Assembly: GCA_041311015.1 (NCBI GenBank) | Contig: JBFYKG010000007.1 | Span: 1-30,343 of the forward strand | Origin: Fluviibacter sp041311015 | Lineage (GTDB): Bacteria > Pseudomonadota > Gammaproteobacteria > Burkholderiales > Rhodocyclaceae | Length of the DNA: 30,343 bases | Direction of reading: 5' to 3' | Shown here: positions 15,812 to 25,138 of the stretch, one piece after another | Numbering within the stretch: position 1 is the stretch's first letter | Layout: each line of letters opens with the position of its first letter | Notes under the pieces: generated by a model | Databases searched by the model: none | What the model was told of the DNA's origin: nothing | What the model saw: only the letters and a program-made list of their open reading frames with translations | Made by a program: the position numbers and the translations under genes

Positions 15812-16620
15812 TGGGCCGTATTACCGACACCTTCAGTGCACTCGCCGGTCAGGGGCGCAAAGCGCTGATCCCATACATCATGGCCGGCGACCCATCGCCG
15901 ACACTGACCGTTGAGCTCCTACACACGCTGGTTGAGGGTGGTGCCGATGTGATTGAACTCGGCGTGCCATTCTCCGACCCGATGGCCGATGGCCCGGTGA
16001 TCCAGCGCGCCGCCGAGCGTGCGATTGCCAATGGCGTGGGCTTGCATCAGACCTTGGCGCTGCTCGCCGAGTTCCGCAAGAACGACCAGACGACGCCGGT
16101 GGTGCTGATGGGCTACGCCAACCCCATCGAATGCATGGGCGTGGCCAGTTTCGTGGCCGCAGCCAAGGAAGCGGGTGCCGATGGTGTGCTGGTCGTTGAT
16201 TACCCGCCGGAAGAGTCGGAAGCCTTTGCCCAGCAATTGCGCGCCGTCGATATGGACCCGATCTATCTGCTGGCGCCGACATCGACCGAAGAACGTATTG
16301 CCGCCGTGGCCAAGGTGGCCAGCGGCTACCTGTATTATGTGTCCCTGAAGGGTGTAACCGGTGCCGGGCATCTCGACCTGCACGAAGTCTCGCAACGGAT
16401 TCCGCAGATCCGGGCACGTACCGGTTTGCCGGTGGGTGTGGGTTTTGGGGTGCGCGATGCCAGTACCGCCGAACGGCTGGCCGGCATGGCCGATGGTGTT
16501 GTGGTCGGTAGCCGCCTGATCGATGCGATCTGCGAGGTTCCGCCGCAGGCGGCCCGGGCCGCCTTGCTGGCTGTGATGAAAGATATCCGTGCGGGCGTTG
16601 ATAAAGCCGGCACCCGCTAA
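15811..16620 (+). CDS. trpA: Tryptophan synthase, alpha subunit
   Basis: The alpha subunit cleaves indole-3-glycerol phosphate and passes indole to TrpB through the internal tunnel. The protein has 269 residues. The catalytic E49 (VIELGVPFSDP) and D60 (ADGPVIQ) are at the same positions as in E. coli TrpA. The KGVTGAG loop and GVGFGVRD phosphate-binding region are present. It overlaps trpB by one base and is followed by accD after 33 bp. Confidence 0.97.
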   Translation: MGRITDTFSALAGQGRKALIPYIMAGDPSPTLTVELLHTLVEGGADVIELGVPFSDPMADGPVIQRAAERAIANGVGLHQTLALLAEFRKNDQTTPVVLMGYANPIECMGVASFVAAAKEAGADGVLVVDYPPEESEAFAQQLRAVDMDPIYLLAPTSTEERIAAVAKVASGYLYYVSLKGVTGAGHLDLHEVSQRIPQIRARTGLPVGVGFGVRDASTAERLAGMADGVVVGSRLIDAICEVPPQAARAALLAVMKDIRAGVDKAGTR

Positions 16621-16653
16621 AGAACTGAAGAATCGATAGGATAGGAGCACACG

Positions 16654-17523
16654 ATGAACTGGGTTAACAAACTGCTGCCCCCGAAGATCAAGCGTGCCGA
16701 AGGCCAGCAGCGCAAGAATGCGTTGCCGGAAGGCCTGTGGTGCAAGTGCCCTAACTGTGAAACCGTGCTTTACACAGCCGACCTGGAAGCAAACATGCAG
16801 GTCTGCCCGAAGTGTGAACACCATCATCGGCTGAAGGCCCGTGAACGTCTGGATATGCTGATGGATGCTCATGGTCGCGTCGAGATTGGTGCGGATGTCC
16901 GCCCTAAAGATGCGCTCAAATTTGTGGATAGCCGCCCGTATCCGGTGCGTGTGGAAGAGGCCCAGAAGCAAACGAAAGAAACCGATTCGCTGGTCGTCAT
17001 GCAAGGCAGCATCGAAGCCGAGCCGGCGGTTGTTGCCTGTTTTGAATTCGAGTTCATGGGCGGCTCGATGGGCTCGGTACTCGGCGAGCGTTTTGTGCGC
17101 GGTGTCCGCGCTGCGATTGAAGCGAAGTGTGGTTTTGTCTGTATTACGGCCTCAGGCGGCGCCCGGATGCAGGAAGGCCTGTTTTCCCTGATGCAGATGG
17201 CCAAGACGACCGCGGCCATTTCAGAGCTGGCACGCCATGGCCTGCCATTTATTACGGTGCTGACCGATCCCACGATGGGGGGGGTGTCGGCATCGTTTGC
17301 CTTCGTGGGGGATGTGGTCATCGCCGAACCCAATGCGCTGGTTGGCTTTGCCGGCCCGCGTGTGATCGAACAGACCGTCCGCGAAAAACTTCCGGAAGGC
17401 TTTCAGCGTGCCGAGTTCCTGCTCGATAAGGGTGCCATAGATATGATCGTTCATCGCAAGTCACTGCGCGACGAACTGTCGGCGCTGTTGCGCATCCTCC
17501 GTAAGGAACCCGTCTGTTCCTGA
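16654..17523 (+). CDS. accD: Acetyl-CoA carboxylase, carboxyltransferase subunit beta
   Basis: AccD pairs with AccA to transfer the carboxyl group from biotin to acetyl-CoA, forming malonyl-CoA for fatty-acid synthesis. It has 289 residues. An N-terminal zinc ribbon has C32-x2-C35 and C51-x2-C54, which in E. coli also contacts nucleic acid. The crotonase-like core keeps the oxyanion motifs ITASGGARMQEG and TDPTMGGVSASFA. A strong AGGAG precedes the ATG. Placement after trpA and before folC is conserved in beta- and many gammaproteobacteria. Confidence 0.97.
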   Translation: MNWVNKLLPPKIKRAEGQQRKNALPEGLWCKCPNCETVLYTADLEANMQVCPKCEHHHRLKARERLDMLMDAHGRVEIGADVRPKDALKFVDSRPYPVRVEEAQKQTKETDSLVVMQGSIEAEPAVVACFEFEFMGGSMGSVLGERFVRGVRAAIEAKCGFVCITASGGARMQEGLFSLMQMAKTTAAISELARHGLPFITVLTDPTMGGVSASFAFVGDVVIAEPNALVGFAGPRVIEQTVREKLPEGFQRAEFLLDKGAIDMIVHRKSLRDELSALLRILRKEPVCS

Positions 17524-17544
17524 TCACACGGATCGTGCTGTTTT

Positions 17545-18891
17545 ATGCAGGCTAAGTACAACGATCTGTCGGGCTGGTTGAACCACATCGAGCGGATGCA
17601 TCCGCGCGGTGAGGCCGGTATCGAGCTTGGGCTCGACCGGGTCGCCATCGTGGCTGCCGAATTGCAGCAATCGAGTCGTCTGGCCGGGGTTCCGATCATC
17701 ACCATTGGCGGTACCAACGGTAAGGGCTCGGTGGTGACCTACCTGAGCAATATCCTGGATCGTGCCGGCTATAAGGTGGGTACCTATACCAGCCCGCACC
17801 TGGTGCACTTTAACGAGCGCATGCGTCTGAACGGCACGCCCGCAGACGATGCCCGCATCATGGCAGCGTTTGACCGAGTCGAAGCGGCGCGGGCGGCCAC
17901 GGGCGAATCCCTGACCTATTTCGAATTCACTACGCTCGCAGCCGTCGAACTCTTTCTGGCGGCAGCGGTGGATGTGCTGGTGCTGGAAGTGGGCCTTGGC
18001 GGTCGGTTGGATGCTGTCAATCTCTACGATGCCGATGTGGCCGTGTTGACCGGTGTCGCACTGGATCACCAGGATTATCTGGGGGAAACGCGCGAAGCGA
18101 TTGCACTCGAAAAGATCGGTATTGCCCGCGCCGGGCAACCGATGATCGTGGCCGAACCGGACTTGCCGCTGGCGGCGCTCAAGCAGCTGGCTGCCCGGGG
18201 TGCCGTGGTGTATCTGGTCGGTGAAGCCTTTGGCTTTGAGCCGCTACCGGGCGAGGAGGGCAAGCCCAGCATCCAGTGGCGCTACTGGCTCCGCAAGCCC
18301 GGTACGCCGGTGGATGCCATTCAGCGGCGCGGTGGGCTGGCTTACCCCGGCTTGCGCGGCAAGATTCAACTCCGCAATGCGGCCGCAGCCATGACCGCCA
18401 TGGAGTGTCTGCAGGATCGGCTGCCGGTTGCGATGGGGGCGATCCGTCGGGGTTTGCTCGAATCCGAGCTGGCAGGGCGCTTCCAGGTAATTCCCGGACC
18501 GCCGGATCTGGTGCTCGATGTCGCCCATAACCCGGAGGCTGCCAGGGTGCTGGCCAGTAATCTGGGGCAGCTAGCCTTTGCACATACCCAGCATGGGGTT
18601 CTGGGCATGATGGCCGATAAGGATCTGGCTGGGGTGCTGCAGCCGCTGGTCAAGCAGATTACCCGCTGGTATCTGACGCCGCTGGAGAGCCCCCGTTCTG
18701 CAACCGCTGCCCAGCTTCAGGAAACCCTGGTCGCGCTGGGGGTCAAGGACAGCCAGATTGAGGCGTTTGAAAATCCTGCAGCAGCTTATGCTGCAGCACG
18801 AAAAAATGCCGGTGAGAGTGATAGAATTGTGGCCTTCGGATCTTTCCTAACAGTCGCTGACGTCCTCCGGGACATGGGCAGAACGGCATGA
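17545..18891 (+). CDS. folC: Dihydrofolate synthase / folylpolyglutamate synthase
   Basis: This bifunctional ATP-dependent ligase adds glutamate to dihydropteroate and then to folates. It has 448 residues. The Mur-ligase-type P-loop GGTNGKGS (55-62), the omega-loop region TSPHLVHFNERM, the EVGLGGRLDAVN motif and the C-terminal DVAHNPEA motif are present. It starts 21 bp after accD. Its last four bases overlap the SPOR gene start (ATGA). A possible internal promoter for the downstream genes lies in its 3' end. Confidence 0.96.
   Translation: MQAKYNDLSGWLNHIERMHPRGEAGIELGLDRVAIVAAELQQSSRLAGVPIITIGGTNGKGSVVTYLSNILDRAGYKVGTYTSPHLVHFNERMRLNGTPADDARIMAAFDRVEAARAATGESLTYFEFTTLAAVELFLAAAVDVLVLEVGLGGRLDAVNLYDADVAVLTGVALDHQDYLGETREAIALEKIGIARAGQPMIVAEPDLPLAALKQLAARGAVVYLVGEAFGFEPLPGEEGKPSIQWRYWLRKPGTPVDAIQRRGGLAYPGLRGKIQLRNAAAAMTAMECLQDRLPVAMGAIRRGLLESELAGRFQVIPGPPDLVLDVAHNPEAARVLASNLGQLAFAHTQHGVLGMMADKDLAGVLQPLVKQITRWYLTPLESPRSATAAQLQETLVALGVKDSQIEAFENPAAAYAAARKNAGESDRIVAFGSFLTVADVLRDMGRTA
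18819..18827 (+). promoter_or_regulatory. Possible intragenic promoter ahead of the SPOR-cvpA-purF genes
   Basis: TGATAGAAT is an extended -10 inside the 3' end of folC, 60 bp before the SPOR gene. The same nine bases precede tRNA-Ser(UGA) at 25111. No good -35 is seen. An inverted repeat (CTGCAGC/GCTGCAG, 18776-18796) lies just upstream. Confidence 0.35.
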
Positions 18892-19643
18892 AGCCAGATA
18901 CTCCGGAAATAGACAGCCAACAGGAACTCAAAAAGAGTGCGCGCCGCCGTTTGATCGGGGCAGCGTTTTTTGTCATCGTCGCTGCCGCCGTGCTGCCGAT
19001 GATTATGGACGCCGCGCCACCGCCGCAACTCAATGACTTCCGCATTGTCACCGCAGAAGACCGTGCAACGGCTGCTGCGGCGCCCGTTGCACAGCCGGTG
19101 CCTGTGCCCCCTGCTGAGAATGAATCTGCCCCACCGGCACCAAGCCCGGTGCCTGAGCAAAAACCTGTCGATGCCGTGCCGGCCAAACCGGTCGAGACCG
19201 CACCAGCAGCATCACAACCGGCGCCCCCCGTCGTGGTTGCACCGGTTGAACCCAAGACTTCGACACCGGCCTCGGACAAGAAGACCGAACCCGCCAAGCC
19301 CGTAGAAAAACCGGCCGATAAGCCCGTTGAGAAGGGGCCGGAAAAGAAAGCTGAAAAACCGGCTGATAAGCCAGTGGATAAAGCGGCCTCCGACAAGAAA
19401 GACGCCAAGGACACCGGTCAGTATTACATTCAGGTGGGCGTGTTCGCCGACGCCGATAACGTCAAACAGGTTCGTGCCAAGCTGAAGGCTCAGGGCATCA
19501 GCAGCTGGACCGAAGAAGCCACCGGTAACCTGGCCGGCAAGACCCGCGTCAAGGCCGGACCGTTCCCGAGTAAGGAAGCCGCCGACAAGGCCCTGGCCAA
19601 GATCTCCAAAGCCGGTCTGAACGGCATGGTCGCCAAGAAGTAA
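18888..19643 (+). CDS. SPOR-domain inner-membrane protein, DedD-like
   Basis: This 251-residue protein has a basic cytoplasmic start, one membrane span at about 20-42 (RRLIGAAFFVIVAAAVLPMI), and a long low-complexity linker at about 60-175 rich in Pro, Ala, Lys and Glu. The linker contains two near copies of EKPADKPV. A C-terminal SPOR domain spans about 178-251 (YYIQVGVFADADNVKQV). SPOR domains bind denuded glycan strands at the division septum, and the single-span topology and position between folC and cvpA match E. coli DedD. It is therefore probably a late division protein. It overlaps folC by 4 bp. Confidence 0.88.
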   Translation: MKPDTPEIDSQQELKKSARRRLIGAAFFVIVAAAVLPMIMDAAPPPQLNDFRIVTAEDRATAAAAPVAQPVPVPPAENESAPPAPSPVPEQKPVDAVPAKPVETAPAASQPAPPVVVAPVEPKTSTPASDKKTEPAKPVEKPADKPVEKGPEKKAEKPADKPVDKAASDKKDAKDTGQYYIQVGVFADADNVKQVRAKLKAQGISSWTEEATGNLAGKTRVKAGPFPSKEAADKALAKISKAGLNGMVAKK

Positions 19644-19702
19644 TGCAGCGGCGATCAGGCGAAACGGCACTTCGAACCCGAACTCCCTGACCCTGAAATC
19701 CC

Positions 19703-20287
19703 ATGACCGGTTTTGATTACGCCATCATCGCCATACTGGCAGCGTCCGTGCTGCTGGGTGCCTGGCGTGGCATGGTCAGTGAAGTCATGGCGCTGGGTGC
19801 CTGGGTGGTCGCTTTTCTGGTTGCCCGGCAGTGGGGCGAGCAGGTGGGTACCCAATTACTGGCGCCGTATCTCACCGTGCCGTTCTGGCAGGTCGCTGGC
19901 GGCTGGATTCTGCTCTTCATCGCGGCACTGCTCGTGACATCGATCTTTCGTGTGTTGATTCGTAAAACCCTGCATGCCATCGGCCTCGGCTTCTTCGATC
20001 GGACCCTGGGTATGGTTTTTGGCGGTGCACGCGGCATCCTTGTTGTGCTGCTGCTGGTTGCCATCGGTGGCATGACCAAATTGCCCGAAGAATCCTGGTG
20101 GCGGCAGGCGCGTCTTGCGCCGCTGGCCGAGCAGGGCGTGACACTTATCAAACCCTGGTTGCCCGATGATCTGGCCAAGCATATTGCCTATGCCGACACG
20201 CTCAGCCAGCTGGCGCCTCAACTCGCGCCTCAGATTTCGCCGCAGCTGCTTCTCCAGCCGGTGCCCCCGAATCCCCCTTCCAGATAA
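19703..20287 (+). CDS. cvpA: CvpA family membrane protein
   Basis: This 194-residue protein has about four membrane spans and starts MTGFDYAIIAILAASVLLGAWRG, the family signature. CvpA is named for colicin V production and is linked to envelope integrity; its biochemical activity is not settled. It sits immediately before purF as in E. coli, and its 3' end is 12 bp from the purF start. The C-terminal tail is proline- and glutamine-rich (QLAPQLAPQISPQ). Confidence 0.92.
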   Translation: MTGFDYAIIAILAASVLLGAWRGMVSEVMALGAWVVAFLVARQWGEQVGTQLLAPYLTVPFWQVAGGWILLFIAALLVTSIFRVLIRKTLHAIGLGFFDRTLGMVFGGARGILVVLLLVAIGGMTKLPEESWWRQARLAPLAEQGVTLIKPWLPDDLAKHIAYADTLSQLAPQLAPQISPQLLLQPVPPNPPSR

Positions 20288-20299
20288 TCGAGATAACAC

Positions 20300-21847
20300 A
20301 TGTGCGGAATCATTGGCGTCGTTGCCACCACACCGGTTAACCAGCTCCTCTATGACGGCCTGATGGTGCTTCAGCACCGCGGTCAGGACGCGGCGGGCAT
20401 CTCTACCGCTGAAGGCAGTACTTTCCATATGCACAAGGGACCAGGTCTGGTCCGCGACGTATTCCGTACCCGGAACATGCGCGCCTTGCCGGGCAACTGG
20501 GGCATTGCCCATTGCCGCTATCCCACCGCGGGTTCAGCCTACAATTTTGCCGAAGCCCAACCCTTCTATGTGAATTCACCCTTTGGTCTGATGCTGGCGC
20601 ACAACGGTAATCTGACCAATGCCGAAGAGCTGAAGCAACAGCTGTTCAAACTGGATCTGCGTCACATCAATACCAACTCGGATTCCGAAGTGCTGCTCAA
20701 TGTGCTCGCACACGAACTGCAGAAAGCAGCTAACGGCACTAAGCTCGATCAGGCTGCGATTTTCAAAGCGGTACGTGGGGTGCATCAGCGCGTTCGCGGC
20801 GCCTACGCGGTGGTGGTGATGATTGCCGGTTATGGCTTGTTGGCTTTCCGTGATCCCTTCGGTATTCGCCCGCTGGTGTTGGGTAAGAACGAAACGCCGC
20901 AAGGGCCCGAGTGGATGCTGGCCTCCGAATCCGTCCCGCTCGACACACTGGGTTTCGAGCGCATTGACGATGTGGCACCGGGCGAAGCGGTCTTTGTAGA
21001 TCTGGATCGCAACATGGTGCGTGAGCAATGTGCAGCCCATCACGAGTTGTCGCCGTGTCTGTTCGAGTATGTGTATCTGGCGCGTCCCGATTCGATGCAG
21101 GACGATGTCTCTGTCTACGAAACCCGTCTGCGCATGGGTGAAGCTCTGGCCGCCAAAGTGCGCAAGATCATCGACCCGGCTAACATTGACGTCGTGATCC
21201 CGATCCCGGATTCGTCACGCCCGGCTGCCCTGCAGATGGCGCAGGCGCTGGGGATTCCATTCCGCGAGGGTTTTGTGAAGAACCGCTACATCGGCCGCAC
21301 CTTCATCATGCCGGGCCAATCAACCCGCAAGAAATCGGTACGCCAGAAGCTCAATACCGTGACGCAGGAGTTCGCCGGCAAGAATGTGATGCTGGTTGAT
21401 GATTCGATCGTCCGAGGCACCACCAGCCACGAGATTGTCGAGATGGCACGGGCCGCCGGCGCCAAGAAAGTGTATTTCGCATCGGCTTCGCCCCCTGTGC
21501 GTTTCCCGAATGTCTATGGCATCGATATGCCGACTCGTAGCGAACTGATTGCCACCGGTCGTACCGATGCGCAGATCGCTGCACTGATCGGCGCTGACGA
21601 ACTGATTTATCAGGACCTCGATGCGCTGGAAGAGTCGGTGCGAGCCTGTAACCCGCGCATTCACCGTTTTGATGCCTCCTGCTTTAATGGCTGTTACATC
21701 ACGGGGGATGTGGATGAGGCCTACCTCGAAAACGTCGAGCGCGCCCGTCAGAAGCCCGCAAAGCCGGCGCCCGGTAGTGACGACGATGACGAAGGTAGCA
21801 ATGACGCCCAGCAGATCGAGATGTTCGTTCGTCGTCCGGGGCAGTAA
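20300..21847 (+). CDS. purF: Amidophosphoribosyltransferase
   Basis: PurF commits PRPP to purine synthesis by replacing pyrophosphate with ammonia from glutamine, giving phosphoribosylamine. It has 515 residues. The N-terminal glutamine amidotransferase uses C2 (MCGIIGV), which follows the start Met directly, so there is no propeptide as in the E. coli-type enzyme. The PRPP-binding motif MLVDDSIVRGTT is at 364-375. The C-terminal end after about 485 is acidic and poorly conserved (GSDDDDEGS). GAG precedes the ATG. metZ follows after 12 bp. Confidence 0.97.
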   Translation: MCGIIGVVATTPVNQLLYDGLMVLQHRGQDAAGISTAEGSTFHMHKGPGLVRDVFRTRNMRALPGNWGIAHCRYPTAGSAYNFAEAQPFYVNSPFGLMLAHNGNLTNAEELKQQLFKLDLRHINTNSDSEVLLNVLAHELQKAANGTKLDQAAIFKAVRGVHQRVRGAYAVVVMIAGYGLLAFRDPFGIRPLVLGKNETPQGPEWMLASESVPLDTLGFERIDDVAPGEAVFVDLDRNMVREQCAAHHELSPCLFEYVYLARPDSMQDDVSVYETRLRMGEALAAKVRKIIDPANIDVVIPIPDSSRPAALQMAQALGIPFREGFVKNRYIGRTFIMPGQSTRKKSVRQKLNTVTQEFAGKNVMLVDDSIVRGTTSHEIVEMARAAGAKKVYFASASPPVRFPNVYGIDMPTRSELIATGRTDAQIAALIGADELIYQDLDALEESVRACNPRIHRFDASCFNGCYITGDVDEAYLENVERARQKPAKPAPGSDDDDEGSNDAQQIEMFVRRPGQ

Positions 21848-21859
21848 ACTGACCGCATC

Positions 21860-23056
21860 ATGAGTAATCACCACAGGAAACCGCTGCCCACAGGCTTGGC
21901 CACCGATACATTGGCGGTGCGCGCCGGTATGGACCGGACGCAGCATCGTGAGCACAGCGAGGCCATGTACCTGACCTCGAGCTTTGTGTTCGAGAATGCG
22001 GCCCAGGCTGCCGTCATGTTCTCCGGCGAGGAGGATGGCAACGTCTATGCACGCTTCACCAACCCCAGCGTCACGCTTTTCGAAGAACGTCTGGCCGCAC
22101 TGGAAGGTGCCGAAGCCTGTATCGCCACCGCCAGCGGCATGGCCGCCATTACGGCCATGATCATGGCCAATCTCAGCGCCGGAGATCACATCGTGGCCTC
22201 CAAGTCGTTGTTCGGCTCGACCATTCAGTTGCTGGGCACCATCCTGCCGCGCTTTGGCATCGAGACGACCTTTGTGTCGCTGACGGATCCAGCCGAGTGG
22301 CAGGCCGCCATTCGTCCGAACACGCGTTTGCTGTTCTGCGAAACGCCGTCCAACCCGCTAACCGAGATTGGCGACATTGCGGCACTGGCGGCAATTGCGA
22401 AAGAGCACGATGTACCCCTAGCTGTTGATAACTGCTTCTGCACACCGGTGCTGCAAAAGCCGATGGCCCTCGGCGCCGATATCGTGGTGCATTCGGCCAC
22501 CAAATATCTGGATGGTCAGGGCAGGGTGCTGGGCGGTGCCGTATGTGCGAGCAAGGCCATCGTTGAAAAGATCTTCGTGTTTCTGCGCACGACCGGTCCC
22601 ACGCTCTCGGCCTTCAATGCCTGGGTGCTGGGCAAGGGGCTGGAAACCCTGGCGATCCGCATGCGCGCCCAATCAGCCTCGGCGCTCGAACTGGCGCAAT
22701 GGCTCGAGGCCCATCCGGCCATCGAACGGGTCTACTATCCGGGCCTGCCGTCGCATCCGCAATATGATCTGGCCATGCGCCAGCAATCGGGTGGCGGCGC
22801 GATCGTCAGCTTTGAAGTCAAGGGTGGCAAGGATGCTGCCTGGCGTGTGGTAGACTCCTGTCAGCTGTTGTCGATTACCGCCAATCTGGGTGATACCCGT
22901 ACAACACTCACGCATCCGGCCAGTACCACCCATGGTCGCATCACGCCGGAAGCACGTGCCGCTGCAGGCATCAAGGACAATCTGCTGCGCATGGCTGTGG
23001 GTCTTGAATCGGTCGTCGATATCCGTAACGATCTGTCGCGTGGCCTGACGGCCTGA
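21860..23056 (+). CDS. metZ: O-succinylhomoserine sulfhydrylase
   Basis: This PLP enzyme of the Cys/Met-metabolism family makes homocysteine directly from O-succinylhomoserine and sulfide, bypassing cystathionine. It has 398 residues with the PLP lysine K215 in HSATKYLDGQGRVLGG. The phosphate-contacting YARFTNPS and ASGMAA motifs are present. The subfamily call (MetZ rather than MetB or MetY) rests on overall similarity and on its position after purF, which is common in beta- and gammaproteobacteria. No U-tract terminator follows, only two short inverted repeats (23055-23076 and 23079-23091). Confidence 0.93.
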   Translation: MSNHHRKPLPTGLATDTLAVRAGMDRTQHREHSEAMYLTSSFVFENAAQAAVMFSGEEDGNVYARFTNPSVTLFEERLAALEGAEACIATASGMAAITAMIMANLSAGDHIVASKSLFGSTIQLLGTILPRFGIETTFVSLTDPAEWQAAIRPNTRLLFCETPSNPLTEIGDIAALAAIAKEHDVPLAVDNCFCTPVLQKPMALGADIVVHSATKYLDGQGRVLGGAVCASKAIVEKIFVFLRTTGPTLSAFNAWVLGKGLETLAIRMRAQSASALELAQWLEAHPAIERVYYPGLPSHPQYDLAMRQQSGGGAIVSFEVKGGKDAAWRVVDSCQLLSITANLGDTRTTLTHPASTTHGRITPEARAAAGIKDNLLRMAVGLESVVDIRNDLSRGLTA

Positions 23057-23152
23057 GAATCTAATTTTTTATTCTCCGGTTCGGGCCGAACGCCACCCTC
23101 GTTTCTGATCTGAATTTTTTTGTGTAAGCGTTTGCCCATGAGGGCCATGACG

Positions 23153-25102
23153 ATGTCTTTTGAACAATTCTCTTTGAGCGAATCGCGCCTGAAAGCGATT
23201 CAGGATGCCGATACCTCCGGTGCAGCGCCCGTGCCGACCCCGGTGCAGGCGGCGCTGATCCCTCTGATGCTGACGGGTAAAGATGCGCTGGTTGCGACCC
23301 CCGCAGGGTCGGGTAAGGCGGCGGCCTATGCGATCCCGGCGCTGGATCTGCTGCAACGTGAAGACGCCGCACTGACGCAGGTGCCCGGCCGTGGTCCGCG
23401 CATTCTGGTGCTGGTGCCGACTCGCGAAGTGGCCTTGCAGGTTCTGGATGCCTTCCGTACCTATGGTCGGCATGACAACTTTTATTCCTTTGCCGTGTAT
23501 GGTGGTGTCAGTGTGCACCCTCAGGTGCAGGCGCTACAGCGCGGCCTGGATGTCCTGATCGCCACACCGGGTCGTTTGCTGGATCATCTGGGTCAGGGCC
23601 ACGTCAATCTGGACAGCGTCAAGGTTCTGGTATTCGATGAGGTCGATCGCATGATGGACATGGGGCAGGCGTCCGAGCTCGAGCGTCTCTATCCCATGCT
23701 CCCCAAGACGCGCCAGACCGTGGTGGTCGCCAGCGCCCTGGGTGATGACATCCGAGGCTTTGCCGCTGGTCTGCTGAGTTACCCGGAAGAAGTGGTGATC
23801 GACCGGGGTGATGATGTGACCTCGCGGGTACATCAGCGTTTTATCGCCGTTGATCCGCATCGCAAGCGGGAGCTGATGGCGCAACTCTTTAGAGACGAAG
23901 CCTGGCCACGCTCGCTGGTGTTTGTTCGCACCAAGTTCGGCGCAGAAGGCCTGGCCCGTAAACTGGCTAAGAGCGCGATTACCGCCTTTGCACTGCATGC
24001 CCACCGTGGTCAGCCCCCGCGTGGCCGTGCGCTCGATGAGTTCCAGAACAACCAGCTCAATGCCCTCGTAACCACCGATATGGCGGTCCGCGGCTTTGAT
24101 ATGGATGGTATCCAGCGGGTTGTGCATTACGATCTGCCGGGTGTGCCCGACGATTATCCGTCGCGGCTGAATCGCGTGCTGAACGGTGAAGAAGGTCGGA
24201 CAGGCGATACCGTAGCCTTCGTCACGCATGATGATGCCGTGCTGCTCAAGTCCATTGAGCGCCTGCTCGGGAACCCGATTCAACCGGAAATCATCCCGGG
24301 CTTCGAACCGATGTCGCCTGAAGCGCTGGCCGAGTATCAGGCTGAACAGGCCGCCAAGTACGCCGCTGATCCGCGCAACGCCCGCCCGCAGGCCGGTGAA
24401 GGTTCGGAAGAGGGCGTTGAGTCCAGCGAAGCCTCCGGCGATTTCGAAGAAACCGAAGAAGACGCACAGCCCATCGAGCTCGACGAAGATGCCAAGGCGC
24501 GTGCCGAAGGCGAAGCGTGGTTGTACGCACGTCAGCAGGCCAATCAGCGCCCGCCGCGTGGCCGTAAACCGCGCGACCCGGATGCGCAGCCGTATTTCCC
24601 GGACGATCGTGATCCGTGGGAGAACCTGCCCGAAGAAAAACTATACGTGCTCGATGCGATGTACAACGGCAACCAGTTAGCGCCGGGTGAAACCGATCCG
24701 CTGACCGCACTGCAGTTCATTGATGACGACGACGCCTGGGAAGATGATGATCGTCAGCCCCGTGGTGCCAATGCGCATGTGCGCGATATCGTCAGCGAAT
24801 TCCGGCGTGAGGCGCGGGAAGACCGTAACCTGCACCGTGAGCTCGCCGGGATGCCTGCATTGCAAAGCCTGCGCAAGAATCATCGCGGCAAGAAGCCCTT
24901 TGCCAAAGGGCAGAAGCCGGGTAACGGAAAGGCACCTCGCCACGGTCAGGGGCAGGGCGGTTTTCAGGGAGGCAAGCCTTCGGGGCAGCGTTCTGGTGGC
25001 CCAAGGCCGCCGCGCGCTGAGGGGAGTGGCGGGGCAAAACCCTTCCGTGCCCGTACCGGTGGTCCGCGCCGGGCGCGCCCACCAAAGGCCGAGTCAAGCT
25101 AA
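23153..25102 (+). CDS. DEAD-box helicase-like protein with degenerate catalytic motifs
   Basis: This 649-residue protein starts at the ATG at 23153, placed 9 bases after GAGG; other in-frame ATGs at 23138 and 23147 have worse spacing. Residues about 1-370 have the two RecA-like lobes. The motifs are altered: Walker A is ATPAGSGKA (48-56; normally GKT), motif II is DEVD (162-165), motif III is SAL (194-196; normally SAT), motif V is VRGFD (312-316), and motif VI is SRLNRVLN (337-344; normally HRIGRTGR). PTREVA and TPGR are kept. The C-terminal half is acidic, then ends in a basic Gly/Arg/Pro/Lys-rich tail typical of RNA binding. It may bind RNA with weak or no ATPase activity. Confidence 0.85.
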   Translation: MSFEQFSLSESRLKAIQDADTSGAAPVPTPVQAALIPLMLTGKDALVATPAGSGKAAAYAIPALDLLQREDAALTQVPGRGPRILVLVPTREVALQVLDAFRTYGRHDNFYSFAVYGGVSVHPQVQALQRGLDVLIATPGRLLDHLGQGHVNLDSVKVLVFDEVDRMMDMGQASELERLYPMLPKTRQTVVVASALGDDIRGFAAGLLSYPEEVVIDRGDDVTSRVHQRFIAVDPHRKRELMAQLFRDEAWPRSLVFVRTKFGAEGLARKLAKSAITAFALHAHRGQPPRGRALDEFQNNQLNALVTTDMAVRGFDMDGIQRVVHYDLPGVPDDYPSRLNRVLNGEEGRTGDTVAFVTHDDAVLLKSIERLLGNPIQPEIIPGFEPMSPEALAEYQAEQAAKYAADPRNARPQAGEGSEEGVESSEASGDFEETEEDAQPIELDEDAKARAEGEAWLYARQQANQRPPRGRKPRDPDAQPYFPDDRDPWENLPEEKLYVLDAMYNGNQLAPGETDPLTALQFIDDDDAWEDDDRQPRGANAHVRDIVSEFRREAREDRNLHRELAGMPALQSLRKNHRGKKPFAKGQKPGNGKAPRHGQGQGGFQGGKPSGQRSGGPRPPRAEGSGGAKPFRARTGGPRRARPPKAESS

Positions 25103-25110
25103 ACGCAACC

Positions 25111-25119
25111 TGATAGAAT
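25111..25119 (+). promoter_or_regulatory. Probable promoter -10 of tRNA-Ser(UGA)
   Basis: TGATAGAAT is an extended -10 located 20 bp before the mature tRNA 5' end. No strong -35 is seen in the adjacent coding sequence. Confidence 0.5.
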
Positions 25120-25138
25120 CTCGCCTGAATTTAACCAA

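Noticed and set aside
23055..23091. Terminator after metZ (GAGAAT/ATTCTC and GTTCGG/CCGAAC inverted repeats).
   Set aside because: The first stem is AT-rich with a long loop; the second has almost no loop space and no T-run.
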